A stretch of DNA of 64,000 nucleotides from Gluconacetobacter takamatsuzukensis (GTDB lineage Bacteria; Pseudomonadota; Alphaproteobacteria; Acetobacterales; Acetobacteraceae). The notes under the pieces are model-generated. The model did no database searches. It had not been told where the DNA came from and saw nothing but the letters and a program-made list of their open reading frames with translations. The stretch covers positions 124,001 through 188,000 of the forward strand of contig NZ_JABEQK010000004.1 in assembly GCF_014174275.1 (NCBI RefSeq), written 5' to 3'. Below, piece after piece: positions 35,590 through 45,158 of the stretch; position 1 is the first letter of the stretch, and the number at the start of each line of letters is the position of its first letter. A program made the position numbers and the translations under genes.

Positions 35590-37815
35590 ATGGGGTTGAT
35601 GCGCGGGCTGTTCGGGCTGCTGGCGCGGCGCAATGTCGCCATTGCGCTGGTGGCGCTGGCACTGTGCTTCGGCGTCGCGACCTTTGTCGTGTTGTCGGGC
35701 GGCATGTCGGTGACGCATTATCCGCGCGTCCAGGCCCTGATCTTTATCCTGAACTTCCTGGTGCTGCTGCTGCTGGCGCTGGCGCTGGCGGAGCGGCTGG
35801 GGCGGGTCATGGCCGACCGGCGCAGCGGGCTGGCGGGGGCGCGGCTGCATGTGCGGCTTGTCACGCTGTTCGGCATCGTCGCGGTGGCGCCGACGGTGGT
35901 GGTGGGCACCTTTGCCGCGATCTTCTTCCATTACGGCATCCAGATCTGGTTCAGCGACCGGGTCAACACGGCGCTGAACGAGGCGTTGCAGGCCTCGCGC
36001 GGGTATCTGCAGGAACATAACGCCAATATCCGGACCGAGGCGTTCTCGCTGGCCAATTACCTGGCCGGGGCGGCGAACAGCCTGGAAGGGTCCGGGTCGG
36101 ACCTGATGCACGACCCGGACGCGCTGGACCAGGTGCTGGATTCGCAGGCGACCCTGCGCGGGCTGAACGAAGCGGTGATCTACGACCCGCTGACCAACAC
36201 CGTGGTCGCCAAGGGTGGGCTGATGAGCCGGCCGGGAGACATGCAGGCGCTGCCGCCGCCCTCGGCCACCATGATGGCGCGGACCAACGAGATCGCGATT
36301 CTCGATTCGCCGGACGAGAAGACGGTGCGGGCGGTGATTTCGCTGGGCGATACGCCGGCGCTGATGCTCGTCATCACCCGGCCGGTCGATCCCGCGATCC
36401 TGGAGCATATGCACAAGACCGAGATGGTGGTGGCGGATTATCAGCGGCTGAACCGCAACCGCTCCAAGATCCAGTTTACCTTCGTGCTGATCTTCGCGCT
36501 GGTGGGGCTGCTGGTGCTGTTTGCCGCCGTGCTGGTGGGGCTGGTGCTGGCGAACCAGATCGTGCGGCCGCTGGGGCTGCTGATCCTGGCGTCGGAGCGC
36601 ATCAGCGACGGCGACCTGAAGGTGCGGGTGCCGGAGGGGGAGCGGGACGACGAGGTGTCGAGCCTGTCGCGCGCGTTCAACCGCATGACCGACCAGCTTT
36701 CCAGCCAGCGGTCGGAGCTGATGATCGCCTATGGCCAGATCAACGAGCGCCGGCGGTTTACCGAGGCGGTGCTGTCGGGCGTATCGGCGGGCGTGATCGG
36801 GCTGGATGCGCAGCAGGTGATCGAGCTGCCGAATCGGGCGGCGGGGGTGCTGCTGCAACAGGACCTGCCGGCCAATGTCGGGCAGCGGCTGGTCGATGTC
36901 GTGCCCGAGTTCGGCCCGATGCTGACCGAGGCGGCCAGCGCGCCCGACCGGGTGTGGACGGGCGAGATCCATGTGGGATCGGGGACCAAGGCCTGCACGC
37001 TGCTGGTCCGGATCGGGGGGGAGACCACCGGGGGGGCGCCCGACCGGTATGTGGTGACGTTCGACGATATCACGGCCTTGCAGGCCGCCCAGCGCAAGGC
37101 GGCGTGGGCCGATATCGCGCGGCGGATCGCGCATGAGATCAAGAACCCGCTGACCCCGATCCAGCTGGCGGCGGAGCGGCTGAAGCGGCGCTTCCTGCGG
37201 GAGATCACCTCGGACCCCGAGACGTTCAGCCAGTGCGTGGATACGATCGTGCGCCATGTGGGCGATATCGGGCGCATGGTGGACGAATTCTCGGCGTTCG
37301 CGCGGATGCCGCAGCCGATCATCCGGCCCGAGGACCTGTCGCGAATCGTGCGCGAGGCGCTGATCCTGCAACGCAACGCGCATCCCGAGATCCGTTACGA
37401 TACCGATCTGCCCGACCACGGGCCCATCGTTTCGTGCGACCGGCGGCTGGTCGGGCAGGCTTTGACCAATTTGTTACAAAATGCCGCCGATGCCATTGCA
37501 ATGCTTCCGAAAGATGGTGATGCTGCCGATCGCCCGGCCGGACCGGTCGGCACTGTCCGGATTGTCTTGCGTATCGAAGGGGCGGCCGCCCACATCGCGG
37601 TCGTCGACGATGGGATCGGTCTGCCTGAGGAAGACAGGCGTCGGCTGACCGAGCCCTATGTGACCCACAAGCCGAAGGGAACCGGGCTTGGGCTGGCGAT
37701 CGTCAAGAAAATTCTGGAAGATCACGGGGGAAGCATCCGTCTGGAAGACAGGCCAGACGGACGGGGAGCTGTTTCTGTCTTGATACTGCCAGTAAAGGAC
37801 GAGCATGGCGCATGA
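35590..37815 (+). CDS. ntrY: Membrane sensor histidine kinase NtrY
   Basis: About 741 residues from ATG 35590; the frame is open to a TTG at 35518, and GTG 35542 is an alternative. N-terminal membrane helices (VAIALVALALCFGVATFVV, ALIFILNFLVLLLLALAL and a third near FGIVAVAPTVVVGTFAAIFF) precede a periplasmic sensor region and a fourth helix. HAMP (VLANQIVRPLGLLILASERIS), a PAS-like region, the kinase core with RIAHEIKNPLTPIQLAAERLKRRF (His about 515) and ATP-binding motifs (NLLQNAADAI, GTGLGLAIVKKIL) follow. NtrY senses an extracytoplasmic or redox cue and phosphorylates NtrX. It overlaps ntrX by 11 nt. Confidence 0.94.
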   Translation: MGLMRGLFGLLARRNVAIALVALALCFGVATFVVLSGGMSVTHYPRVQALIFILNFLVLLLLALALAERLGRVMADRRSGLAGARLHVRLVTLFGIVAVAPTVVVGTFAAIFFHYGIQIWFSDRVNTALNEALQASRGYLQEHNANIRTEAFSLANYLAGAANSLEGSGSDLMHDPDALDQVLDSQATLRGLNEAVIYDPLTNTVVAKGGLMSRPGDMQALPPPSATMMARTNEIAILDSPDEKTVRAVISLGDTPALMLVITRPVDPAILEHMHKTEMVVADYQRLNRNRSKIQFTFVLIFALVGLLVLFAAVLVGLVLANQIVRPLGLLILASERISDGDLKVRVPEGERDDEVSSLSRAFNRMTDQLSSQRSELMIAYGQINERRRFTEAVLSGVSAGVIGLDAQQVIELPNRAAGVLLQQDLPANVGQRLVDVVPEFGPMLTEAASAPDRVWTGEIHVGSGTKACTLLVRIGGETTGGAPDRYVVTFDDITALQAAQRKAAWADIARRIAHEIKNPLTPIQLAAERLKRRFLREITSDPETFSQCVDTIVRHVGDIGRMVDEFSAFARMPQPIIRPEDLSRIVREALILQRNAHPEIRYDTDLPDHGPIVSCDRRLVGQALTNLLQNAADAIAMLPKDGDAADRPAGPVGTVRIVLRIEGAAAHIAVVDDGIGLPEEDRRRLTEPYVTHKPKGTGLGLAIVKKILEDHGGSIRLEDRPDGRGAVSVLILPVKDEHGA

Positions 37816-39196
37816 AATCCTGATTGTTGATGACGAACCGGATATCCGGCTGCTGATCGAAGGCATTCTTCGGGACGAGGGCTACGAGACCCGGCTGGCG
37901 GGAGATTCGGATTCGGCGATCAGCGCGTTCAGGGCGCGCAGGCCGTCGCTGGTCATCCTCGATGTCTGGCTGCAGGGATCGCGCCTGGACGGGCTGGGTA
38001 TCCTGCAGGCGATCCAGGGCGAGGAGCCGGGCGTTCCGACCATCATGATTTCCGGCCATGGCACCATCGAGACGGCCGTCGCCGCGCTGCAGCACGGTGC
38101 CTACGATTTTATCGAGAAGCCCTTCCAGTCCGACCGGCTGCTGCTGGTTGTCCGCCGTGCGCTGGAGGCGTCGCGCCTGGCGCGGGAGAATGCCGAGCTG
38201 CGCCTGCGGGCGGGGCCGGAGGCCATGCTGTTCGGCGACAGCCCGGCCATTGCCGCCGTGCGCAACCAGATCGAGCGCGTGGCCCCCAGCGGGTCGCGGG
38301 TGCTGATTTCGGGCGCCGCCGGCGCGGGCAAGGAAGTCGCGGCGCGGATGATCCATGCCCGGTCGCGCCGGGCAGAAGGGCCGTTCGTCGCCCTGAACTG
38401 CGCCACCCTGGCACCCGGCCGGTTCGAGGAAGAGCTGTTCGGCATCGAGGGCACTGCCGATGGCAGCGGGCGGCGTACGGGGGTGCTGGAGCGCGCCCAC
38501 GGGGGCACGCTGCTGCTGGACGAAGTGGCGGACATGCCGATCGAGACCCAGGGCAAGATCGTCCGGGCGTTGCAGGACCAGAGTTTCGAGCGGCTGGGCG
38601 GGGCGACGCGGGTGAAGGTCGATGTCCGCGTTCTGGCGGCGACCAATCGGGACCTGCAGGAAGCGATCGCGGCCGGGCGGTTCCGCGAGGACCTGTATTA
38701 CCGGCTGGCGGTGGTGCCGCTGCGGGTGCCAAGCCTGCGGGAGCGGCGCGAGGATATTCCGGGCCTGGCGCGGATGTTCCTGCACCGGGCGGCGGAAAAT
38801 GCCGGCCTGCCGTTGCGCGACCTGTCGGGCGATGCCATCGCGGCCTTGCAGAGCTATGACTGGCCCGGCAATTCGCGCGAGCTGCGCAACCTGATGGAGC
38901 GGCTGCTGATCATGATGCCGGGGAACGGCACCGACCCGATCCGCGCCGAGATGCTGCCGCCTTCGGTCGGGCAGGGGGCGCCGACGCTGCTGAAGTTCGA
39001 CCCCGCCGCCGACGTGATGGGCCTGCCGCTGCGCGAGGCGCGCGACCTGTTCGAAACCCAGTACCTGCAGGCGCAGCTGCTGCGATTCGGCGGCAATATC
39101 AGCCGCACCGCGGGCTTTGTGGGCATGGAGCGCAGCGCGCTGCACCGCAAGCTGAAGCAGTTGGGCGTGACCTCGGACGAGCGGGGGGCAGGATGA
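37805..39196 (+). CDS. ntrX: Response regulator NtrX with degenerate sigma-54 activator domain
   Basis: 463 residues. The receiver domain has Asp53 (LVILDVWLQGS). The AAA+ domain keeps a Walker A variant GAAGAGKE (170-177) and LLLDEVADMP, but the GAFTGA loop is absent: after ELFG the sequence reads IEGTADGSGRRTG. NtrX proteins of several alphaproteobacteria likewise lack GAFTGA and act with sigma-70 (family knowledge). The C-terminal Fis-type helix-turn-helix is ISRTAGFVGMERSALHRKLK. It is the partner of NtrY and overlaps its gene. Sigma-54-independent regulation is inferred. Confidence 0.95.
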   Translation: MAHEILIVDDEPDIRLLIEGILRDEGYETRLAGDSDSAISAFRARRPSLVILDVWLQGSRLDGLGILQAIQGEEPGVPTIMISGHGTIETAVAALQHGAYDFIEKPFQSDRLLLVVRRALEASRLARENAELRLRAGPEAMLFGDSPAIAAVRNQIERVAPSGSRVLISGAAGAGKEVAARMIHARSRRAEGPFVALNCATLAPGRFEEELFGIEGTADGSGRRTGVLERAHGGTLLLDEVADMPIETQGKIVRALQDQSFERLGGATRVKVDVRVLAATNRDLQEAIAAGRFREDLYYRLAVVPLRVPSLRERREDIPGLARMFLHRAAENAGLPLRDLSGDAIAALQSYDWPGNSRELRNLMERLLIMMPGNGTDPIRAEMLPPSVGQGAPTLLKFDPAADVMGLPLREARDLFETQYLQAQLLRFGGNISRTAGFVGMERSALHRKLKQLGVTSDERGAG

Positions 39197-39309
39197 GGTT
39201 TTGCCCCTCGGGAAAGGGCCTGCTAGAGAGGGCCAACCGTATTATTGGCGGGGAACGGAGCGGCTTGGTTGGCGTTCGTCCTCGCCTACAGAGCAAGTAA
39301 GGCCCAACC

Positions 39310-39606
39310 GTGGCAAAAGAACCTACGCAGAACGTTCAGGATGTCTTTCTCAACCATGTCAGGCGCTCCAAGACGCCGGTCACGGTGTTTCTGGTCAATG
39401 GTGTCAAGTTGCAGGGCATCATCACCTGGTTCGACAATTTTTCCGTGCTGCTGCGGCGTGATGGCCATACGCAGCTGGTCTACAAGCATGCGATCAGCAC
39501 CGTGATGCCGGCGACGCCGGTCGTGCTGTTCGACCCCTCGCGCCCCGAAGGGGCCTCGGCCGACCTGTCGGACAAGGATCTGGCGGGGGATTCCGATCTC
39601 GTCTGA
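39310..39606 (+). CDS. hfq: RNA chaperone Hfq
   Basis: 98 residues with a GTG start; TAAGG lies 9 nt upstream. Sm1 motif [22 protein letters not shown] and Sm2 motif [13 protein letters not shown] (YKH pore residues) are complete. A short acidic C-terminal tail ([13 protein letters not shown]) follows. The hexamer binds small RNAs and mRNAs. It lies 113 nt after ntrX and 7 nt before hflX, the conserved alphaproteobacterial order. Confidence 0.97.
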   Translation: MAKEPTQNVQDVFLNHVRRSKTPVTVFLVNGVKLQGIITWFDNFSVLLRRDGHTQLVYKHAISTVMPATPVVLFDPSRPEGASADLSDKDLAGDSDLV

Positions 39607-39613
39607 GGGGCGC

Positions 39614-40900
39614 GTGGCGCAGTCCCCCACGCGGGCCGCCGTCATCCTGCCATGGGAGCGGCCGGACCGTCAGGATGAGATCCGCGCCGCCGAAGCCCGG
39701 CTGGAAGAGGCCGTGGGGCTGGCGGCGTCGATCGGCCTGGTGATCGTGCGCCAGGCGGTGCTGCTGCTGCGGGCGCGCCGGCCGGCCACGCTGCTGGGCA
39801 GCGGGCAGGTGGAGTCCCTGCGCCAGGCGGTGCAGGAGGACCGGGTGGCCGTCGTGGTGGTGGATACCCGCCTGACCCCGGTGCAGCAGCGGAACCTGGA
39901 AAAGGCGCTGGGCTGCAAGGTGATCGACCGGACGGCGCTGATCCTGGATATTTTCGGCGAGCGCGCCGCCACCAAGGAAGGCGCGCTGCAGGTCGAGCTG
40001 GCGCATCTGGAATATCAGCGCAGCCGGCTGGTGCGGACCTGGACCCATCTGGAGCGGCAGCGCGGCGGCTTCGGCTTTCTGGGCGGGCCGGGCGAAACCC
40101 AGATCGAGGCCGATCGGCGCATGATCGGCGACCGCATCGTGCGGCTGAAGCGCGAGCTGGAGCAGGTGCGTCGCACCCGCGGGCTGCATCGGGCCGCGCG
40201 GCGGCGGGTGCCGTTTCCCGTCGTGGCGCTGGTCGGCTATACCAATGCCGGGAAATCGACCCTGTTCAATGCGCTGACCGGGGCCTCGGTCTATGCGCAG
40301 GACCAGTTGTTCGCGACGCTGGACCCGACGATGCGGGGTATCCGCCTGCCGTCGGGCCGGCGGATCATCCTTTCGGACACCGTGGGATTCATCAGTGATC
40401 TGCCGACCGAGCTGATCGCGGCCTTTCGCGCGACGCTGGAAGAGGTGGCCGAGGCCGACATCATTTTGCATGTGCGCGATATCTCGCACCCCGACACCAC
40501 GGCGCAGCGCGCCGATGTGGAGGAGGTGCTGGAGGGCATGGCGGCCAGCGGCACGCTGGAGGGCGACTGGCGCCGGCGGGTGATCGAGGTGCAGAACAAG
40601 GCCGACCTGCTGGGCGGGCGCGAGGCGGTGCCGCCCCGGGAGGGCAGTGTCGCGATTTCGGCCATTACCGGCGACGGGCTGCCCGAATTGCTGGCGGCGA
40701 TCGACCAGCGCCTGACCGAGGCGATGGAGGTCGTGCACTATACCATCCCGGTGAAGGAGGGGGCGTTGCTGGCCTGGCTGTATGCTCATGGCGAAGTGAC
40801 GTCGCGCGAGGATGGCGAGCAGGCTATCGTGGTGACGGTGCGGCTGCTGCCGGCCGATCGCGCGCGGTTCGAACAGCAACGGACCAGTCGCGACGGGTAG
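39614..40900 (+). CDS. hflX: GTPase HflX, ribosome rescue/splitting factor
   Basis: 428 residues with a GTG start. The N-terminal HflX domain has RRPATLLGSGQVE and GCKVIDRTALILDIFGERAATKEG, then the Gly-rich signature RGGFGFLGGPGETQIE. The GTPase domain has G1 GYTNAGKST, G3 DTVGF and G4 NKAD. HflX splits stalled 70S ribosomes, particularly after heat stress. It follows hfq directly. Confidence 0.96.
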   Translation: MAQSPTRAAVILPWERPDRQDEIRAAEARLEEAVGLAASIGLVIVRQAVLLLRARRPATLLGSGQVESLRQAVQEDRVAVVVVDTRLTPVQQRNLEKALGCKVIDRTALILDIFGERAATKEGALQVELAHLEYQRSRLVRTWTHLERQRGGFGFLGGPGETQIEADRRMIGDRIVRLKRELEQVRRTRGLHRAARRRVPFPVVALVGYTNAGKSTLFNALTGASVYAQDQLFATLDPTMRGIRLPSGRRIILSDTVGFISDLPTELIAAFRATLEEVAEADIILHVRDISHPDTTAQRADVEEVLEGMAASGTLEGDWRRRVIEVQNKADLLGGREAVPPREGSVAISAITGDGLPELLAAIDQRLTEAMEVVHYTIPVKEGALLAWLYAHGEVTSREDGEQAIVVTVRLLPADRARFEQQRTSRDG

Positions 40901-40942
40901 GCGCCCGCCCGCGCCGGATGGCCGGGAAGGGGAGGACATGTC

Positions 40943-41779
40943 ATGACGGTCGCGGTTTCGGGCGCGCATATGCGCACGGTCCTGGACATCATGCGGCAGG
41001 CGGCGGCGGAGCGGATCATGCCGTCCTTCCGCCACCTGGACGCGGACGCCATCCGCTGCAAGACCAGCAAGCTGGATGTGGTGACGGTGGCCGACGAGGC
41101 GGCCGAGCATGACATGACCGAGGCCTTCCTGCGCCTCTCCCCCGGTGCCGTGGTGATCGGCGAGGAGGCGGTCTGTGCCCGGCCCGGCCTGCTGGATGCG
41201 ATCGAGGATGCGGACCTGGCCTATGTGATCGACCCGATCGACGGCACGGCGAATTATGCGGCGGGGGTGCCGCTGTTCGGCGTCATGGTGGCGGTCCTGC
41301 GGCGGGGCGAGGTTGTGGGAGCGGCGATTCTCGACCCGATCTGCAATGTCGCGGCGCTGGCGGTGCGGGGCGAGGGGGCGTGGCTGGCGGGGCCAGACGA
41401 TGCCGAGCGCCCGCTACGCTGCGCGCCGCCCGTGCCGGCGGCCGAAATGTGCGGCAATGCCTCGTGGCGCTATCTGCCGCGGCCGGTGCGCGACCTGGTG
41501 GCGCGCAACCTGCCACGCGTGATGGGGTCGTGGGATTTCCGCTGTGCCGCGCAGGAATATCTGATGCTGGTGGACGGGAAATGCCATTTCCTGCTCTTCA
41601 ACCGCACCATGCCGTGGGACCATCTGGCCGGCTGGCTGATCCATCGCGAGGCCGGGGGGTATTGCGCCCATTTCGATGGCACGCCCTATCGCGCGACCGA
41701 CCGTGCCGGTGGGTTGCTGTATGCCCCCGACCGGGCGAGCTGGCAGGATCTGCGTGACCTGCTGCTGGACCCGGGCTGA
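40943..41779 (+). CDS. Inositol-monophosphatase-family phosphatase
   Basis: 278 residues. Metal-site motifs are VIGEEAV (Glu), DPIDGTANYAAG (Asp-x-Ile/Asp-Gly-Thr) and the C-terminal MPWDHLAGWLIHREAGG. These define the IMPase/FBPase superfamily; candidate activities are inositol-1-phosphatase, a histidinol-phosphatase or a 3'-phosphoadenosine phosphatase, and sequence alone does not decide. Start ATG 40943 has GGGGAGGACATGTC upstream. It is convergent with mazG, 15 nt apart. Confidence 0.9.
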   Translation: MTVAVSGAHMRTVLDIMRQAAAERIMPSFRHLDADAIRCKTSKLDVVTVADEAAEHDMTEAFLRLSPGAVVIGEEAVCARPGLLDAIEDADLAYVIDPIDGTANYAAGVPLFGVMVAVLRRGEVVGAAILDPICNVAALAVRGEGAWLAGPDDAERPLRCAPPVPAAEMCGNASWRYLPRPVRDLVARNLPRVMGSWDFRCAAQEYLMLVDGKCHFLLFNRTMPWDHLAGWLIHREAGGYCAHFDGTPYRATDRAGGLLYAPDRASWQDLRDLLLDPG

Positions 41780-41794
41780 GAGGCCGAGGTCGGC

Positions 41795-42580
41795 TCAGGC
41801 CTCGCCGCGTTCCTGCCGTTTGACCGCCTGCCATGCGGCTTCCATGTCCGCCAGCGTGCTGTCGGCCGGGGTCTGGCCGCGTTCGGCCAGATGATGTTCG
41901 ACGCCGGTGAAGCGGCGGGTGAACTTGGCGTTGGCCTGGCGCAGGCAGGCCTCGGGATCCATATCCAGCTTGCGGGCCAGGGTGGCGAGGGTGAACAGTA
42001 CGTCGCCCAGCTCGTCGGCGATGCGTTCGCGGTCGCCGGAATCCAGCTCGACCTTCAGTTCCGCGATTTCCTCGTCGACCTTTTCGGCGACGTCCTTCGC
42101 ATCGGGCCAGTCGAAGCCGACCCGGGCGGCGCGGGCCGAGAGCTTGCGGGCGCGCAGCAGGGCGGGCAGGGCGGTGGGGATGCCGGCCAGCGTGCCGCTC
42201 TCGCGCCGGGCGAGGCGTTCCTGTTCCTTGCCGTCTTCCCACTGGCCGGGGGCCAGGGCGGCGTCGCCGAAGACGTGGGGGTGGCGGCGGACCATCTTGT
42301 CGCCGATCATGCCGGCGACGGTGGCGAAATCGAATAATCCGGCCTCCTCGCCCATGCGGGCGTGGTAGACGACCTGGAGCAGCAGGTCGCCCAGCTCGTC
42401 GGGCAGGGCGGTCCAGTCCTGGCGGGCGATCGTGTCCTCGATCTCGTAGGCTTCCTCGATCGCGTAGGGGGCGATGGAGGCGAAATCCTGCTCGCGGTCC
42501 CACGGGCAGCCGCTTACCGGGTCGCGCAGGCGGGCCATGATGTCGAGAAGGCGCGAGAGGGCCTGGGCGGCGTCCTGCAT
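41795..42580 (-). CDS. mazG: Nucleoside triphosphate pyrophosphohydrolase MazG
   Basis: 261 residues with the tandem MazG layout. The first domain has [23 protein letters not shown] and [19 protein letters not shown]; the second has [14 protein letters not shown] and [21 protein letters not shown]. The EExxE...DE/DELGD metal motifs are intact. It hydrolyses (d)NTPs to monophosphates, cleaning the nucleotide pool and affecting ppGpp. It is divergent from argC. Confidence 0.95.
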   Translation of the reverse strand: MQDAAQALSRLLDIMARLRDPVSGCPWDREQDFASIAPYAIEEAYEIEDTIARQDWTALPDELGDLLLQVVYHARMGEEAGLFDFATVAGMIGDKMVRRHPHVFGDAALAPGQWEDGKEQERLARRESGTLAGIPTALPALLRARKLSARAARVGFDWPDAKDVAEKVDEEIAELKVELDSGDRERIADELGDVLFTLATLARKLDMDPEACLRQANAKFTRRFTGVEHHLAERGQTPADSTLADMEAAWQAVKRQERGEA

Positions 42581-42721
42581 CCGGGGGGCTCCGTGCTGGG
42601 GTCGGCGGGATGGTTCCTGTCTGCACCGGATGGTGCGGGTGCGTCCAGCGTGGTGCTCATTTGCGGGCGCGCTCTCTGGCTGGGGGGGCGGACAGGGATT
42701 ATAGTCCCGCGCCCAGGATCA

Positions 42722-42744
42722 GGGGTACCGGACGGGGTACCCGG
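42722..42744 (+). repeat. Tandem GGGGTACC half-sites upstream of argC
   Basis: GGGGTACCGG (42722-42731) is repeated as GGGGTACCCGG (42734-42744), 12 nt apart and ending 15 nt before the argC ATG. Each copy centres on the palindrome GGTACC. It could be an operator for arginine control, though it does not resemble a standard ARG box. Confidence 0.35.
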
Positions 42745-42759
42745 AAAGGCGGACGGACC

Positions 42760-43704
42760 ATGGACGGACAGGCGACGGTTTTCATTGACGGCGAGGCCGG
42801 GACGACGGGGCTCGGCATTCGTCAGCGCCTGGATGCGCTGCCGGTGACGGTGCGCTCGATCGCGCCGGAACACCGCAAGGATGCCGCTGCCCGCCGTGCG
42901 ATGATGGAATCGGTCGATCTGGTGGTGCTGTGCCTGCCCGATGCGGCCTCACGCGAGGCCGCCGCGATGGCGGCGGAGATCGCGGCCGCCGGGGGGCGGG
43001 CGCCGCGGCTGCTGGACGCCAGCACGGCGTTTCGCGTCGATCCGGACTGGGTTTACGGTTTTCCGGAAATGGGGGTCGGCTGCGCGGCGGAGGTCGCGGG
43101 GGCGGCGCGGGTCTCCAACCCCGGCTGCTATCCGACCGGGGCGATCGCGCTGCTGCGGCCGCTGGTGCAGGCGGGGCTGCTCGCGCCCGATGCGCCGCTG
43201 ACGATCAACGCGGTGAGCGGCTATAGCGGCGGCGGCCGGGCGATGATCGAGGCACATGAGCGCGAAGGCGGCCCGGCCTTCGAACTGTATGGGCTGGGAC
43301 TGGAGCACAAGCATCTGCCCGAGATCACCCGCTATGCGGGGCTGACGAGGCCGCCTGTCTTCGTGCCGTCGGTCGGGCATTTTGCGCAGGGGATGATCGT
43401 GTCGGTGCCGCTGCATCTGGACCTGCTGGCCCAGCCGGCGACGGGGGGCGACGTGCGGGCGGTGCTGGCCGATTTCTATGCCGGGTCGGACCGGATCGGC
43501 GTGGCGGAGGCCGAGCCGGGTCTTTCGGCCGAGACGTTGGCGGGGACCGACCTGATGGAATTGCGGGTCCACGCCAACGAATCGCGGCGGCAGGCGGTGC
43601 TGACCGCGCGGCTGGACAATCTGGGCAAGGGGGCCTCGGGCGCCGCGATCCAGAACATCGCCCTGATGCTGGGCCTGCCGGCGCCCGCGCCCCGGGCCGG
43701 GTGA
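42760..43704 (+). CDS. argC: N-acetyl-gamma-glutamyl-phosphate reductase (short ArgC type)
   Basis: 314 residues, the short ArgC class common in alphaproteobacteria. The NADP-binding start is [14 protein letters not shown]. The catalytic cysteine is in [18 protein letters not shown], and the substrate-site histidine region is LEHKHLPEI. It catalyses the third step of arginine synthesis, reducing N-acetylglutamyl phosphate to the semialdehyde. ATG 42760 is preferred over upstream frame extensions because similarity starts there; AAAGG is 10 nt upstream. Confidence 0.95.
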   Translation: MDGQATVFIDGEAGTTGLGIRQRLDALPVTVRSIAPEHRKDAAARRAMMESVDLVVLCLPDAASREAAAMAAEIAAAGGRAPRLLDASTAFRVDPDWVYGFPEMGVGCAAEVAGAARVSNPGCYPTGAIALLRPLVQAGLLAPDAPLTINAVSGYSGGGRAMIEAHEREGGPAFELYGLGLEHKHLPEITRYAGLTRPPVFVPSVGHFAQGMIVSVPLHLDLLAQPATGGDVRAVLADFYAGSDRIGVAEAEPGLSAETLAGTDLMELRVHANESRRQAVLTARLDNLGKGASGAAIQNIALMLGLPAPAPRAG

Positions 43705-43781
43705 TCGTCTGCCGGGATGATCGGTCGATCGTGGCTGCGCGATTGCCTGCCGGGCCATTTTGCTGATAAGCAGGCCCGCAG

Positions 43782-43865
43782 GCGAGAGTGACGGAACGGT
43801 AGACGTAGTCGGCTCAAAATCGACCGCCGCAAGGCATAGGGGTTCGAGTCCCCTCTCTCGTACCA
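43782..43865 (+). tRNA. tRNA-Leu (anticodon CAA)
   Basis: 84 nt. The acceptor stem is GCGAGAG with CTCTCGT (one G-T pair). The anticodon stem GTCGG/TCGAC holds loop CTCAAAA, so the anticodon is CAA. A long variable arm (GCCGCAAGGC) marks a class II tRNA. The T stem is AGGGG/CCCCT around TTCGAGT, and CCA is encoded. It reads UUG codons. Confidence 0.93.
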
Positions 43866-43879
43866 TTTCTCCGGACCGG

Positions 43880-45064
43880 ATGATGTCTGCTCTCTCTTCC
43901 GACGCGATCGCGAAACCGGGCGTGCGCCCTGCCAATCCGTGTTTTTCCTCCGGCCCCTGCGCCAAGCGTCCGGGATGGTCGCTGGATGCGCTGTCCGGTG
44001 CCCTGCTCGGCCGCTCGCATCGCGCGCCCGAGGGGCGGGCGCGGCTGAACGAGGTCATTACCCGCTCGCGCGCCATTCTCGGCCTGCCGGACGACTGGAA
44101 GCTGGGGATCGTGCCGGCATCGGACACCGGCGCGGTGGAGATGGTGCTGTGGTCGCTGGTCGGCGAACGCCCGGTCGATGTGCTGGCGTTCGAGAGTTTT
44201 TCGGCGACCTGGGCCGACGATATCGTCAACCAGTTGCACGCGCCGGCCGCGCGGGTGCTGACGGCCGAATATGGTCGCCTGCCGGATCTGGGGCAGGTGG
44301 ACTGGGCGCATGATGTGGTGCTGGCGTGGAACGGCACGACCTCGGGGGTACGTCTTCCCGATGGGGCGGCGATTCCTGCCGAGCGGGACGGGCTGGTGAT
44401 CTGCGACGCCACCTCGGCCGCCTTTGCGATGGACCTGCCTTGGGACCGGCTGGATGTGGTCACATGGTCCTGGCAGAAAGTGCTGGGCGGCGAGGCCGCG
44501 CACGGGATGCTGGCCCTGTCGCCGCGTGCCGTGCGCCGGCTGGAGGAAACCCCGCCGCCGCGCGCGCTGCCCAAGATCTTTCGCCTGACGGCGAAGGGGC
44601 GGCTGATCGAGGGGATCTTCAAGGGCGATACGATCAATACGCCCTCGATGCTCTGCGTCGAGGATGCGCTGGACGGGTTGCGCTGGGCGGAAGCGATCGG
44701 CGGCCTGCCGGCGCTGATTGCCCGCAGCCGGGCCAACCTGGCCGTGGTGGCGGACTGGGTCGCGCGGTCCGGCTGGGCGGCCTTTCTGGCCGCCGACCCG
44801 GCCGAGCGTTCCAGCACCGCGATCTGCCTGACCATCGTGGCGCCCTGGTTCGTGGCGCTGGATGCGGCGACGCAGGCGAAGGCGGCCAAGCGGATCGTCG
44901 GGCTGCTGGAAGCCGAGGGGGTTGCGCTGGATATCGGCAGCTATCGCGATGCGCCGCCGGGCCTGCGGCTGTGGGGCGGGGCGACCGTGGAGGCCGACGA
45001 CCTGCACGCGCTGATGCCGTGGCTGGACTGGGCCGAGGCCCGGGTGCGGACCGAATTTTCCTGA
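43880..45064 (+). CDS. serC: Phosphoserine aminotransferase
   Basis: 394 residues. Start is ATG 43880, with another ATG at 43883. The family opening is [20 protein letters not shown], typical of the alphaproteobacterial SerC branch. The PLP lysine is in [18 protein letters not shown], and the substrate/phosphate region includes [11 protein letters not shown] and [14 protein letters not shown]. It forms phosphoserine from 3-phosphohydroxypyruvate with glutamate as donor. It lies 14 nt after tRNA-Leu. The usual partner serA is not adjacent here. Confidence 0.93.
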   Translation: MMSALSSDAIAKPGVRPANPCFSSGPCAKRPGWSLDALSGALLGRSHRAPEGRARLNEVITRSRAILGLPDDWKLGIVPASDTGAVEMVLWSLVGERPVDVLAFESFSATWADDIVNQLHAPAARVLTAEYGRLPDLGQVDWAHDVVLAWNGTTSGVRLPDGAAIPAERDGLVICDATSAAFAMDLPWDRLDVVTWSWQKVLGGEAAHGMLALSPRAVRRLEETPPPRALPKIFRLTAKGRLIEGIFKGDTINTPSMLCVEDALDGLRWAEAIGGLPALIARSRANLAVVADWVARSGWAAFLAADPAERSSTAICLTIVAPWFVALDAATQAKAAKRIVGLLEAEGVALDIGSYRDAPPGLRLWGGATVEADDLHALMPWLDWAEARVRTEFS

Positions 45065-45158
45065 GAGCCCGGCGGCGCTTGCGCGTCGTCGTGGCCAAGC
45101 GCGGGATTCGGCCCGCGCGGACATGACGAACGGGCGCAAGGATGGTATAGGCGCGCGC

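Noticed and set aside
32760-35705. 981-codon open frame antisense to ntrB-ntrC
   Set aside because: Mirror of three confirmed genes; no recognisable motif or ribosome site.
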